DNA from: Streptohalobacillus salinus
Lineage (GTDB): Bacteria > Bacillota > Bacilli > Bacillales > Amphibacillaceae
Assembly (NCBI RefSeq): GCF_003201605.1
Contig: NZ_QJJR01000004.1
Coordinates: forward strand, 226,203-290,202
DNA: 64,000 nt
Direction: 5' to 3'
How positions within the stretch are numbered: position 1 is the first letter of the stretch; every line of letters begins with the position of its first letter. The position numbers were made by a program, and so were the translations under genes. The notes under the pieces were generated by a model. The model had not been told where the DNA came from, did not search any database, and worked only from the letters and a program-made list of their open reading frames with translations. Below are positions 28,591 to 38,800 of the stretch, piece by piece.

Positions 28591-28623
28591 AATTTTCGTA
28601 AAACGAAAACTATTCTGAAAATA
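28591..28623 (-). promoter_or_regulatory. CodY-like site and dyad upstream of ilvA
   Basis: On the minus strand, TATTTTCAGAATAGT (28609-28623) matches 12 of 15 positions of the CodY consensus AATTTTCWGAAAATT. It adjoins a perfect dyad TTTTCGT-AAA-ACGAAAA (28593-28609). ilvA is a CodY target in B. subtilis. Confidence 0.4.
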
Positions 28624-28632
28624 GCAACTAAA

Positions 28633-28670
28633 GAAAAAGGATACTGAACCAAATGGACGTATCCTTTTTC
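28633..28670 (-). terminator. Terminator of ppaC
   Basis: The perfect 12-bp stem GAAAAAGGATAC (28633-28644) / GTATCCTTTTTC (28659-28670) lies 20 bp past the stop codon. Confidence 0.85.
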
Positions 28671-28689
28671 TGTGTCACGTAAATCTGTA

Positions 28690-29616
28690 CTAGGACAGTG
28701 CTTCTGTTAATTGCGGAACGATTTGTTTTTTACGCGAAACAACCCCAGGTAGTGTTGCCACATCATCAACAAGTGTTACATGAAAAGCTTGTTCAACAGC
28801 ATCTTGTTTAGCACCTAATGTGAGAATGATTGAATCATTTGTTAAGATATTCGTGATGACGAAAACAAATAAATCAAGCTTTTGTGTTGTTAATCGTTCA
28901 GTGATTGCGCTTTTAATCGCATCTTTTTGTAGTAATAACTCTTCAGGGTCAACAGTGTTTACTTGGCCAATTTCCACAACACTACTTCCCATTTTGAACG
29001 CTTTTGCATCAAACAACAATAAATCTTCAACAGATTTATCACTTAAGTCCGCGCCAGCCTTTAATAACTCTAAGCCATAGATCTCAATGTCAACTTCGGC
29101 AATGTCAGCGAGTTCTTTGGCTGCTGAGATATCTTGATCGGTACATGTCGGTGATTTAAATAATAATGAATCAGAAACAATGGCTGAAAGCATTAATCCA
29201 GCAATCGCTTTTGGAATAGCCACGTTATGTTCTTTAAATAATTTATTGAGAATAGTAGCTGTGCAACCAACAGGTTCAGCACGGTAATAAAGCGGTTCAT
29301 TCGTTTCAAAGTTAGCTATGCGGTGATGGTCAATCACTTCCTTAATGGTAACCTTATCTAAGTCAATCACACTTTGTTGCATTTCATTGTGGTCAACAAG
29401 AATCACTTGAGACACTTCGTTTGCGACTGTATCAACCATTCGAGGCACGGCTTGGTTGAAGTACTCAAGCGCAAAGGCTGTTTCTTTATTTACATCACCT
29501 AGTCGTACGGCTTCCGCCTCTTCATTTAATTGTTCTTTTAGATACGCATAACTGATCGCAGAAGCAATCGTATCGGTATCGGGATTTTTGTGACCGAAAA
29601 TCAATGTTTTACTCAC
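28690..29616 (-). CDS. ppaC: Manganese-dependent inorganic pyrophosphatase (family II)
   Basis: The 308-residue DHH-family phosphoesterase splits pyrophosphate to phosphate, pulling biosynthetic reactions forward. Metal ligands are in GHKNPDTDT (residues 8-16), VDHNE and DHHRIANFE (about 97-104). The C-terminal DHHA2 domain ends with the conserved [14 protein letters not shown]. It starts at GTG 29616, eight bases after AAGGAG. Single gene with its own terminator. Confidence 0.97.
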   Translation of the reverse strand: MSKTLIFGHKNPDTDTIASAISYAYLKEQLNEEAEAVRLGDVNKETAFALEYFNQAVPRMVDTVANEVSQVILVDHNEMQQSVIDLDKVTIKEVIDHHRIANFETNEPLYYRAEPVGCTATILNKLFKEHNVAIPKAIAGLMLSAIVSDSLLFKSPTCTDQDISAAKELADIAEVDIEIYGLELLKAGADLSDKSVEDLLLFDAKAFKMGSSVVEIGQVNTVDPEELLLQKDAIKSAITERLTTQKLDLFVFVITNILTNDSIILTLGAKQDAVEQAFHVTLVDDVATLPGVVSRKKQIVPQLTEALS

Positions 29617-29807
29617 GTTTATCTCTCCTTATTTATAAATTCATTGTCTTCATATATTGTACATGATTTAATAATGATTTTCACGTAGAATTTCAAACGG
29701 CTTAATCGCTGGTTAAGATTTTTCCTTGCTTTCATGGAAACACTGTCCGAGTGGAACAATCTTTGTTAAAATAAAAGGCACCACATCAAAAGGAGAAGGA
29801 GAATGAC

Positions 29808-30212
29808 ATGAAACCAGGCATGCTCCATCACATTGAACTTTATGTCTCGAATTTATCAGCAAGCCTTGAATTTTGGGGCTGGTTACTAGAAACTTTAAAC
29901 TATCAACCCTACCAATCATTTACTGGTGGTCAAAGTTGGAAACTTAATGACACATACCTGGTCTTTGTTGAAGCAGAAGAAGCTTATAAAACACCACCCT
30001 ATCACCGAAAACAAATAGGGCTTAACCATTTGGCTTTTCACGCCGCATCACGAACACAGGTTGATTTAATCACCGAAGCATTGCGGGCTAAAGGGTATCA
30101 GATACTGTACCAAGATCAGCACCCCTATGCGGGTGGGCCGGACTATTACGCGGTCTTCGTTGAAGACCCTGATCGAATCAAGGTTGAAATCGTTGCCCCT
30201 ACCAAAGCTTAA
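29808..30212 (+). CDS. VOC/glyoxalase family protein
   Basis: The 134-residue protein starts at ATG 29808 behind GGAGAAGGAG. It has two beta-alpha-beta-beta-beta units with the metal-ligand pattern of the vicinal-oxygen-chelate fold: histidine in MLHHIELYV (7-8), histidine in LNHLAFHA (about 73) and glutamate in FVEDPDRIKVEIV (about 127). Members act as glyoxalases, dioxygenases or resistance proteins such as FosB; the substrate cannot be read. It ends before a strong terminator. Confidence 0.85.
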   Translation: MKPGMLHHIELYVSNLSASLEFWGWLLETLNYQPYQSFTGGQSWKLNDTYLVFVEAEEAYKTPPYHRKQIGLNHLAFHAASRTQVDLITEALRAKGYQILYQDQHPYAGGPDYYAVFVEDPDRIKVEIVAPTKA

Positions 30213-30256
30213 AGTGTATGCCGTTTTTTACCTGATCATCCATCAACATCCATTTT

Positions 30257-30299
30257 AAAACCAATCCCGTCAGAAGTTTAACGACGGGATTGGTTTTTC
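30257..30299. terminator. Terminator, bidirectional in form
   Basis: The perfect 15-bp stem AAAACCAATCCCGTC (30257-30271) / GACGGGATTGGTTTT (30283-30297) ends the VOC gene and also faces the proA end on the other strand. Confidence 0.92.
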
Positions 30300-30333
30300 T
30301 AAAGGTCACGCATTGATTATCGAGCCATGCTAT

Positions 30334-31581
30334 TTAGTGCTTATATTGGCCATTACCATACAATAAGTATTTGGTTGAAGTTAAGGCATTTAACCCCATT
30401 GGGCCACGCGCGTGCAGTTTCTGGGTACTTATCCCGATTTCCGCACCAAAACCAAATTCAAACCCATCTGTGAAGCGTGTAGAGGCATTGTGATAAACAC
30501 AAGCAGCATCAACTTCAGTTAAAAATTGATTTGCTTGGTTTTCATCGTTTGTGATAATCGCTTCAGAGTGTTTTGTTCCGTACTTATGAATATGTGCAAT
30601 GGCTTCTGCTGTTGACTTTACCGTCTTAATCGCAAGTTCTAAATCTAAATATTCTGTTTCGTAATCTTCGACACTTGCTAGTGTTATCGAAGGGTCAACC
30701 ATTTGCGCTTTTTCATCACCATGAAGAAGGACGCCATGTTTTTTAAGTGCGTTGATGAGTTGCTGTCCGTGAGCATGAAGAAAATCTTCATGTAATATAA
30801 CCGTTTCAATCGCATTGCAAACCGATGGTCGTTGGGTTTTCGCATTGATAACTAACTCAATCGCCATCTCAACATCTGCGCTCTCATCAAGATACATATG
30901 GCAGTTTCCTGCGCCCGTTTCAAGAACAGGCACTGAGGACTTTTTAACGACGGTATCAATTAAGTTTTTACTCCCCCGCGGAATTAAGACATCGAGGTAA
31001 TCATTCAGGCGAAACATCTCTTCAGCTGTCTCTCTGCGCGTATCTTCAATTAATTGTACGCTATCTCTAGGCAGCTCTGAGTCGGTAAGGGCTTGTTGAA
31101 TAACCTTAACAATCGCTTTATTTGAATGAATCGCAGATGAGGAACCGCGCAATATGACCGCATTTCCGGTTTTTAAACAAAGGCTAGCGGCATCAACGGT
31201 AACATTAGGCCGCGCTTCATAAATAATTCCAACCACACCAATCGGAACAGCGATTTTTTTGATTTTTAAACCATTTGGTCGCGTAAAGGTTTCAAGCGTT
31301 GTTCCAATTGGATCGGTAAGTGTGGTTAACGCTTGAAGTGCTGTGCTTATATCATTAATCCGCGCTTCTGTTAAGCGAATACGGTCGATTACAGAAGGAG
31401 AAATCCCCTTTTCTTTAGCATTTACTAAATCTTGTTCATTTGCTGTTAAAATCGCTGATTGCTCTGCGATAAGCGCCTCTGAAATAAGGAGTAACGCTTG
31501 GTTTTTAGCTTCCGTTGAGGCTCTTGCTAAGGCTTGGGTAGTCTGTTTAGCTCTTTTTCCAATCTCTTGTAGTTGACTCAT
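30334..31581 (-). CDS. proA: Gamma-glutamyl phosphate reductase
   Basis: The 415-residue NADPH enzyme turns gamma-glutamyl phosphate into glutamate semialdehyde, step two of proline synthesis. The catalytic cysteine is in [14 protein letters not shown] (about 258). [28 protein letters not shown] is the family's N-terminal signature. ATG 31581 sits six bases after AGGAGGG; the frame is open 21 codons further but only within proB. The ATG overlaps the proB stop (ATGA). Confidence 0.96.
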   Translation of the reverse strand: MSQLQEIGKRAKQTTQALARASTEAKNQALLLISEALIAEQSAILTANEQDLVNAKEKGISPSVIDRIRLTEARINDISTALQALTTLTDPIGTTLETFTRPNGLKIKKIAVPIGVVGIIYEARPNVTVDAASLCLKTGNAVILRGSSSAIHSNKAIVKVIQQALTDSELPRDSVQLIEDTRRETAEEMFRLNDYLDVLIPRGSKNLIDTVVKKSSVPVLETGAGNCHMYLDESADVEMAIELVINAKTQRPSVCNAIETVILHEDFLHAHGQQLINALKKHGVLLHGDEKAQMVDPSITLASVEDYETEYLDLELAIKTVKSTAEAIAHIHKYGTKHSEAIITNDENQANQFLTEVDAACVYHNASTRFTDGFEFGFGAEIGISTQKLHARGPMGLNALTSTKYLLYGNGQYKH

Positions 31582-32699
31582 TCGGTTCCCTCCTGAATGG
31601 TTAAGATTAATTGATTGCGGTGAATCACTTCTGGTTTTGCGCAACCTGTTAACAACATTGCTTCTTTGCTACTTAGTCCGCGTACTTGTCTAAGTTGATC
31701 GGATGAATAATTCACTTGTCCTTTTGCAAGTTGCTGTTTATCGTGGTACACATTGACAACGTCATCTTGATTAAAATCACCTTCAATCGCAATTATTCCT
31801 GGTGAAAGTAAACTTTTCCCATCTGTTAAGAGTGCGGTTTTAGCACCTTGATCAATCAAAATGCGTCCCTTCGGTTCAGAATGAAAGGCTATCCATTGTT
31901 TATGTTTTCTAACGTGAACGGTTTCTTTGATGCCAATGTATGTACCGTCACCATCACCGTTTAAGATATCAACTAGTTTCATTTTCCCTGAACCAGTGCC
32001 AACAAAACAATTTACTCCTAGAGTATTCGCTAACTGAGCGGCGATTAATTTTGACTGCATCCCTCCTGTACCGACTTTTGATCCTGAATTTTGACTTGTC
32101 TGTTTAATCATTGTTTCGGAAATATACGGTAAATGTTGGTAACGTTTAGCGTCTATCTCTTCTTTCGGATTTTTATCATAAATACCATTGATATCCGTTA
32201 AAAGTATAAGTTGGTCTGCATTGATTAAGCCACTGACTTGACTTGAGAGCATATCATTGTCACCAAATGTTAACTCATCAATAGCTACTGAATCATTTTC
32301 ATTGATGATGGGTATCGCTTTTCTTTTTAATAATTCTGATAATGTTTGATACACATTAGAAAATTGTTCTTCGTTGGTAAAGACGTCGCGTGTGAGTAGT
32401 AACTGTGCCGTCGTGTAGCCGTGTCGTTTAAAACAATGGCTATACGCCTCAATTAATAAACCTTGACCAACAGCCGCTGCTGCTTGTTTTCCTTGAACGG
32501 TAACGGGTCGACTTGAATAACCTAGATCTCTAAACCCTGCAGAAATCGCACCAGATGAAATTAAGATAACTTCTAAGCCACGATTCATCAGTTCGACAAT
32601 TGCTTCTGCATGATCTGTTAGTTTCGTCAGTGACAATGCCCCATCTTTTTCAGTTAAAGAACTGGAACCAATTTTGACAACTATACGTTTCTCATTCAC
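31578..32699 (-). CDS. proB: Glutamate 5-kinase
   Basis: The 373-residue protein phosphorylates glutamate for proline synthesis. The amino-acid-kinase domain (1-260) shows [30 protein letters not shown] and [10 protein letters not shown]-terminal PUA domain (about 275-365) follows. GTG 32699 lies after AAAGGATGG, which decides the start. proB and proA overlap and are controlled together by a T-box leader with a proline-type specifier. Confidence 0.96.
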   Translation of the reverse strand: MNEKRIVVKIGSSSLTEKDGALSLTKLTDHAEAIVELMNRGLEVILISSGAISAGFRDLGYSSRPVTVQGKQAAAAVGQGLLIEAYSHCFKRHGYTTAQLLLTRDVFTNEEQFSNVYQTLSELLKRKAIPIINENDSVAIDELTFGDNDMLSSQVSGLINADQLILLTDINGIYDKNPKEEIDAKRYQHLPYISETMIKQTSQNSGSKVGTGGMQSKLIAAQLANTLGVNCFVGTGSGKMKLVDILNGDGDGTYIGIKETVHVRKHKQWIAFHSEPKGRILIDQGAKTALLTDGKSLLSPGIIAIEGDFNQDDVVNVYHDKQQLAKGQVNYSSDQLRQVRGLSSKEAMLLTGCAKPEVIHRNQLILTIQEGTE

Positions 32700-32714
32700 A
32701 CCTATCCATCCTTT

Positions 32715-32980
32715 CTTAACTAAAAGAAACCGCTTCTCACCCATTACATCATCTGCAATGGACGAAAAACGGTTTCCGCGGTACCACCATTATTGCTAAA
32801 CCAGTTAGATTTAGCCTCTTAGTATTGATATCGCTCTCTCAATGAGCGGTTAAGTCACCTTAACGTCCTAAAGAGCAGGTTCAATGATTAGAGGTAGTGT
32901 GGTCGTTTCAGCCCAAGCAACACACTCTCTTTCGCTACATAAATCATTTACTCGTCTCTTATTATTGGTTCTGATATACG
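32715..32980 (-). promoter_or_regulatory. T-box riboswitch of proBA, proline specifier
   Basis: On the minus strand the conserved T-box AATGGTGGTACCGCGG lies at 32775-32790. It is followed by a terminator (GAAACCG 32770-32776 with CGGTTTC 32726-32732) just before proB. In the stem I region the sequence TTGAACCTGC places CCU (32877-32879) as the likely specifier codon, which fits uncharged proline tRNA. When that tRNA binds, the terminator should not form. Confidence 0.92.
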
Positions 32981-32997
32981 GTTTATAATTATTTACT

Positions 32998-33026
32998 ATT
33001 ATGCATAAGGAAGATATTCTTGTCAA
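32998..33026 (-). promoter_or_regulatory. Promoter of the proBA T-box transcript
   Basis: Consensus TTGACA (33021-33026), 17 bp, CATAAT (32998-33003). The transcript starts just before the T-box stem I. Confidence 0.7.
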
Positions 33027-33043
33027 CGTACAATTAAGCAAAT

Positions 33044-34108
33044 TTAGACGCGAACAATCCATTGGTGTGGGTCTTCAATGCGGCCGTATTGAATGCCTGT
33101 TAAAGTCTCATATACACGTTTTGATAAATCACCTGTCTTGTGATTATTGATGATATAACTTTCGCCATCAGCAAAGAGTTCGCCAATTGGTGAAATGACT
33201 GCGGCTGTTCCCGCACCAAAAGCTTCTTCTAATTCACCCTTTCGACTTGCTTCTAGGACTTCAGTTAAAGCGATCGGTCGTTCTTCAACAGCAATACCCC
33301 AGTCATTTAGCAACTGAATGACTGATTTGCGCGTTACACCAGGTAAGATACTACCACTTAAATGCGGGGTGATCACTTTACCATTTATCTTAAAGAAGAT
33401 ATTCATGCTGCCCACTTCTTCAATATACTTCTTCTCATGACCGTCTAACCAGAGAACTTGTGCATAACCAAGCGCTGCCACTTTCTCTTGTGCTGCCATA
33501 CTGCCTGCGTAATTACCAGCAGTTTTTGCTTCACCAGTCCCACCTTTAACTGCACGAATGTATTCATTTTCAACAGCGATTTTAACAGGGTTAATTCCCG
33601 CATCATAGTAAGCACCAACCGGTGAAAGGATTACCATAAACGCATACTTACTTGCGGGGGCCACCCCCAGATAGGCTTCAGTAGCAATAACAAATGGACG
33701 GATATACAAACTCGTTCCCTCTAAATGGGGCACCCAATCGCGGTCGATATCAACTAAGGTTTGAATGCCTTTAAGTGCAGTATCTGCATCGATCTCTGGG
33801 ATACACATCCGAGCATTTGACCGGTTGAGTCGAGCAATGTTCTCTGTTGGTCTGAACAATTGAACGTCCCCACGATCTGTCCGATAGGCTTTTAAGCCTT
33901 CAAATACAGTTTGTCCATAATGGAATACCATAGATGCTGGATCCATTGCGAGGGGTTGATAGGGAACAACACGGGCATCGTGCCAGCCTATTTCTTTATC
34001 ATAATCCATGATGAACATGTGATCAGTAAATGTTTTACCGAACTGTAAGGCATTATCATTCGGTTTATCTTTTTTATTAGGATTTTCTGTGATTGAAATC
34101 TGTTGCAA
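33044..34108 (-). CDS. ilvE: Branched-chain amino acid aminotransferase
   Basis: The 354-residue fold-type IV PLP enzyme transfers amino groups between glutamate and the keto acids of leucine, isoleucine and valine. MVFHYGQTVFEGLKAYR, the PLP-lysine region GGTGEAKTAGNYAGS and EEVGSMNIFF are class signatures. I choose TTG 34108 because AAGGAG lies nine bases upstream and the length then matches the family. The frame is open 37 codons more without support. A promoter and a CodY-like site precede it. Confidence 0.95.
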   Translation of the reverse strand: MQQISITENPNKKDKPNDNALQFGKTFTDHMFIMDYDKEIGWHDARVVPYQPLAMDPASMVFHYGQTVFEGLKAYRTDRGDVQLFRPTENIARLNRSNARMCIPEIDADTALKGIQTLVDIDRDWVPHLEGTSLYIRPFVIATEAYLGVAPASKYAFMVILSPVGAYYDAGINPVKIAVENEYIRAVKGGTGEAKTAGNYAGSMAAQEKVAALGYAQVLWLDGHEKKYIEEVGSMNIFFKINGKVITPHLSGSILPGVTRKSVIQLLNDWGIAVEERPIALTEVLEASRKGELEEAFGAGTAAVISPIGELFADGESYIINNHKTGDLSKRVYETLTGIQYGRIEDPHQWIVRV

Positions 34109-34160
34109 AATAAATCGCTCCTTCGTATCAATGTGGCACATGGAACATGTACCTTTTACT

Positions 34161-34190
34161 ATTGTAGACCTAAATGCTCTGAAAATACAA
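34161..34190 (-). promoter_or_regulatory. Promoter of ilvE with CodY-like site in the spacer
   Basis: TTGTAT (34185-34190), 18 bp, TACAAT (34161-34166). The spacer holds TATTTTCAGAGCATT (34173-34187), 12 of 15 matches to AATTTTCWGAAAATT, a place where CodY would repress. Confidence 0.5.
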
Positions 34191-34254
34191 TAGATAGTTT
34201 TCGAATTTTTAAATAACATTGAGTTGATATTAACACCAACTATTAATTACAAAA

Positions 34255-34301
34255 ATACGGTCACATCATTTGCTTTTACAGCAATCGAGATGTGACCGTG
34301 A
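34255..34301 (-). terminator. Terminator of gltBD
   Basis: The perfect 11-bp stem ACGGTCACATC (34257-34267) / GATGTGACCGT (34289-34299) is followed by ATTTTTG on the minus strand. Confidence 0.85.
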
Positions 34302-34321
34302 AACGTTCTTCTATGGTAGGA

Positions 34322-35815
34322 CTAAATGGCTTGCTTTTCTCTGACCGACGGTAAATAACTCTTACCCATTAAATACTCATCAACTTCTTTTGCAACTTCT
34401 CTTCCTTCATTGATCGCCCAAACGATCAATGAAGGTCCGCGTCGTGCGTCACCAGAAGCAAAGACACCTTCAATATTGGTACGGAATTGACCATATTTCG
34501 CGCTTATTCTTCCGTTCTCTGTTTTGATACCGAAGCGGTCGAGTAATGGCATTTCAGCCCCAACAAAGCCGATGGCAACAATAATTAGTTGTGCTGGCCA
34601 GACGTCATCACCATTTTCAACACGTTCATATTGATTCCCTTGATCTGTTACTTTTTCTTCCAATTGACGCGTGAATAGTGCTTGTACATTACCTTCACCG
34701 TCATCAATAAATGCATGTGTTTCAATTAAATACTCACGAATGTCTTGATTAAAAATCGCTTTTGCTTCATGGTGTGCGTATTCATTTTTAAAAATAAAGG
34801 GATAACTTGGCCATTCATTCATCGGTTGTCTAAATTTTGGTGGTACAGGATTAATCGCAAATTGACGCACACTTTTTGCCCCTTGACGCAAGGCAGTTGC
34901 GACACAATCAGCAGCAGTATCACCACCACCAATGACAATGACATCTTTTTCTTTGGCAGTTAATGTTGTTGGCTTATCATCAAGCAATGCTTTTGTTTGA
35001 TCAGTCAAATAGTCCATCGCCAAATGAATCCCGTTTAAGTCACGCCCTTTAATCGGTAAGTCACGGGCGTGTTGAGCACCTGTGGCAACAATGACACTGT
35101 CATAGTCCCGTTTTAGTGTTTCTGGTTGGATATCTTTGCCAATCTCTGTGTTTAACACGAAGGTAATCCCTTCATCTTCTAACAGTTTAATTCGACGAGC
35201 CACGACATCTTTTTCTAATTTCATGTTTGGAATACCGTAAGTGAGTAGACCACCTGCACGGTTTGATTTTTCATACACGTCAACCGAGTGCCCCGCTTGG
35301 TTTAGTTGGTCCGCAGAAGCAAGTCCACTTGGTCCGGAACCAATGATGGCAATTTTTTTACCGGTACGTTCTTTCGGTATCCGCGGCTGAATATAGCCCA
35401 TTTCAAAACCTTTATCAATAATGGCACGTTCGATATTTTTAATCGCAACTGCATCATCATTCATACTGACGGTACAAGCGCCCTCACATGGTGCTGGACA
35501 AACCCGGCCAGTAAATTCAGGGAAATTATTTGTTAGCATCAATCGTTCTAATGCTTCTTTCCATTTCCCTTTATAGACGAGGTCATTCCATTCAGGAATC
35601 AAGTTGTGAATAGGGCATCCTGATGTGGTGTTATTAAATTCAAGCCCCATATGACAAAAAGGAATTGAACAGCTCATGCAGCGAGCGCCTTGACGTTTTA
35701 ACGCCTCGTCATCAAGTCGTTCTTGATAGCCCCCCCAATCACTAACGCGTGTTTTTGGATCGCGTTCTTTTGGTTGTTCACGGCTAATTTCAATAAATCC
35801 TGTCGCTTTCCCCAT
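34322..35815 (-). CDS. gltD: Glutamate synthase small subunit
   Basis: The 497-residue flavoprotein passes electrons from NADPH to the large subunit. N-terminal cysteines C46, C49, C54 and C67 and then C106, C110 and C114 provide two iron-sulfur clusters. The FAD-binding motif is [13 protein letters not shown] (about 154-166) and the NADPH motif is [11 protein letters not shown] (about 293-303). Its start codon shares one base with the gltB stop (TAATG) and uses an AGGAGG inside gltB. Confidence 0.97.
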   Translation of the reverse strand: MGKATGFIEISREQPKERDPKTRVSDWGGYQERLDDEALKRQGARCMSCSIPFCHMGLEFNNTTSGCPIHNLIPEWNDLVYKGKWKEALERLMLTNNFPEFTGRVCPAPCEGACTVSMNDDAVAIKNIERAIIDKGFEMGYIQPRIPKERTGKKIAIIGSGPSGLASADQLNQAGHSVDVYEKSNRAGGLLTYGIPNMKLEKDVVARRIKLLEDEGITFVLNTEIGKDIQPETLKRDYDSVIVATGAQHARDLPIKGRDLNGIHLAMDYLTDQTKALLDDKPTTLTAKEKDVIVIGGGDTAADCVATALRQGAKSVRQFAINPVPPKFRQPMNEWPSYPFIFKNEYAHHEAKAIFNQDIREYLIETHAFIDDGEGNVQALFTRQLEEKVTDQGNQYERVENGDDVWPAQLIIVAIGFVGAEMPLLDRFGIKTENGRISAKYGQFRTNIEGVFASGDARRGPSLIVWAINEGREVAKEVDEYLMGKSYLPSVREKQAI

Positions 35816-38800
35816 TATTTAGTGACCTCCTTTTGTGGCTGTAACTCAATCACTGGTTGTGTGTTGTTTTTAAGTTTTTCAGCTTTAATTGCATTAAATG
35901 CTAGCATCTGCGCTTCTTCTAACAGATGTCCTTTATCTGTAAATCCTCGTATATCTGTTGTCACAATTTTATATGTTTTTGGAATAAGATGAACAAATTG
36001 TTCGGAAACAACATCCCAATTTTTCAATAAATGTTCAGCCTTTTTAGAGTGTGTATACATGTAATGCTTATGAATGTGTTGTTTGACTGTTTCTTTTTGT
36101 GTTTCAGTTAATGACGGTGTGATATGCACAAGTTCTGGATTAATGTTCGCAATTGTTATCTGTTTTTCTGGTGCATATAGATATGCTTCGCCACCAGACA
36201 TTCCAGCAGCTAAGTTCTTGCCTGTCTCACCGAGAATAACAACTTCTCCACCGGTCATATATTCGAGACCGTGGTCACCGACACCTTCAACAACCAGTGT
36301 TGCGCCACTATTTCTAACGGCAAACCGTTCACCAGCTTGACCATTAATGTAAGCTTCGCCTCGTGTTGCGCCGTAGAAACAAACATTACCAATAATAATC
36401 GTCTCATCTGCCTTATCACTGAGTGCCTCATCTGTTTTCACAATAATTTTTCCGCCTGATAACCCTTTACCGGTATAATCATTTGCATCACCGGTTAAGT
36501 TTAAGGTTAAACCACTTGGAATAAATGCACCTAAACTCTGACCAGCAGAACCAAATAAGTTAAGCTCTAACGTATCTTCTTTCAAACCGGAAGCCCCATG
36601 TAAGCGACTAATCTCAGCACCGGTAATTGTTCCGACGGCACGATTGACATTGGTGACTGCTAAGTCTAATGAAACATGTTGCTTTTGCTTGATAGCTTCT
36701 CTGACGACAGGAAGAATAATTGAATCATCTAAAGTTTCATCTAATTGATGATTTTGTAACTCTTTTTCTAATACCCAGTGCTTAATCGGTTGATAGGTTA
36801 AACGCTCCAGTTCGAGATGTTTTGCTTTCCAATGGTTTGTTTTGACGTCATTTTCTACGAGTAAGTCTGTTCGACCGACAAGCTCGTCCATTTTACGAAT
36901 ACCTAGACTAGCCATAATCTCACGTACTTCTGTTGCGATATAAGTCATAAAGTTAACGATATGTTCTGGTTTACCACTAAACCGTTCACGTAACTCTGGA
37001 TTTTGAGTTGCAACGCCTACAGGACAGGTATCAAGATGACATACGCGCATCATCACACAACCTAAAATCACAAGCGGTGCAGTCGCAAAACCAAATTCTT
37101 CAGCACCAAACATCGCAGCTAAAACAACATCACGTCCGGTAAGTAATTTACCATCCGTTTCAATCGTGACGCGCTCGCGTAAACCATTAATCAGTAAGGT
37201 TTGGTGAGCCTCGGTTAAACCTAATTCAAATGGAAGTCCCGCATGTTTAATACTTGTCTTTGGAGAAGCACCGGTTCCGCCGTCATAACCGACAATGCTA
37301 ATGACATCGGCATTTCCTTTTGCAACACCAGAAGCAATTGTGCCCACACCGCTTTTAGCTGCTAATTTAACGCTGATTCGGGCATGGCGGTTTGCATTTT
37401 TCAGATCATATATTAATTCTGCTAAGTCTTCAATTGAATAAATATCATGATGTGGTGGTGGCGAAATGAGATCAACACCTGGCGTTGCATTACGTGTCTT
37501 AGCAATCCACGGGTAAACTTTCTCACCGGGTAAGTGACCACCCTCACCTGGTTTAGCACCTTGCGCCATTTTGATTTGTAACTCATTGGCGTTTACTAAA
37601 TAATGACTATCAACCCCGAAACGCGCAGACGCTACTTGCTTAATGGCACTGTTCTTCCAATCTCCATTCTCAAGGCGCTGATAACGGTTTGGATTTTCAC
37701 CACCTTCTCCTGAGTTACTCTTACCACCAATACGGTTCATTGCTATCGCAAGGGTTTGGTGGGCTTCTTCAGAAATAGAACCATAGCTCATTGCACCTGT
37801 TTTAAAACGTTTAAGAATCGCTTCAATCGGTTCAACCTCATTAATGTCAATTGCTTCTGTTTCTTTAAACGTAAAGAGATGTCTTAAAAAGCCGACTTGT
37901 TCATTGTTCATGGTATCTGAGTAGCGCTTGAATAGTTGGTAATCACCACGTCTTGCCGCCCATTGAAGTTGCGTTAACGTTAATGGATTGTATGCGTGAT
38001 GTTCACCTGCTTTCCGCCATTGGAATTCACTTCCGGCTGGTAATTGTTCAGAATAGCGTTCTTTAAAACCATCATCATGAAACATTTCCGCTTCTGTTTG
38101 AATCGTCGCTAAATCAATACCTGATAAGACCGATGCAGTTCCAGTAAAGTGTTCGTTGATTACGTCATGATGCAGGCCAATCGCTTCGAAAATTTGGGCG
38201 CCGCGATAACTTTGAATTGTTGAAATACCCATTTTTGACATAACCTTCACTATACCTTCAACCATGACTTGTTGATACGTTGTCATTACCTCGTGAATAG
38301 GTGCCGTTAATTGCTGCTGATTTACTAGATCTTGATACGTTTCATAAACCAAGTACGGAAGAATTGCATCCGCACCATACCCAATTAATGTGGCAAAATG
38401 ATGAACTTCTTTTGCTTCACCCGTTTCAACGATAATGCTCACCTTTGTCCGTAAGCCTTCACGAATAAGAAATTGGTGTAAACTTGATACCGCAAGCAAT
38501 ACAGGAATCACTTTTTTATCTTTGTTGATGCCCTTATCAGATAGCTTCAGTAAACCTGCCCCGCTCTCAATGGCCATTAATGCTTGTTGTTGCATACGCT
38601 CTAAAGCTTTCTTTAAATCGTTTTTAAATAAATAGTCTAATTGTTCCATTTTAAACGCAGGTTCAGTAACTGCTTCAATGGCTGCCAAACTTGCTTGGTT
38701 TAAAATGGGATGTGGCAATTTAATCCGGTGACAATTCGTCGGTGATTCTGATAAATAATCCCCTTCAGGACCTAACCATACGCTGGTTGATGTAACTAAC

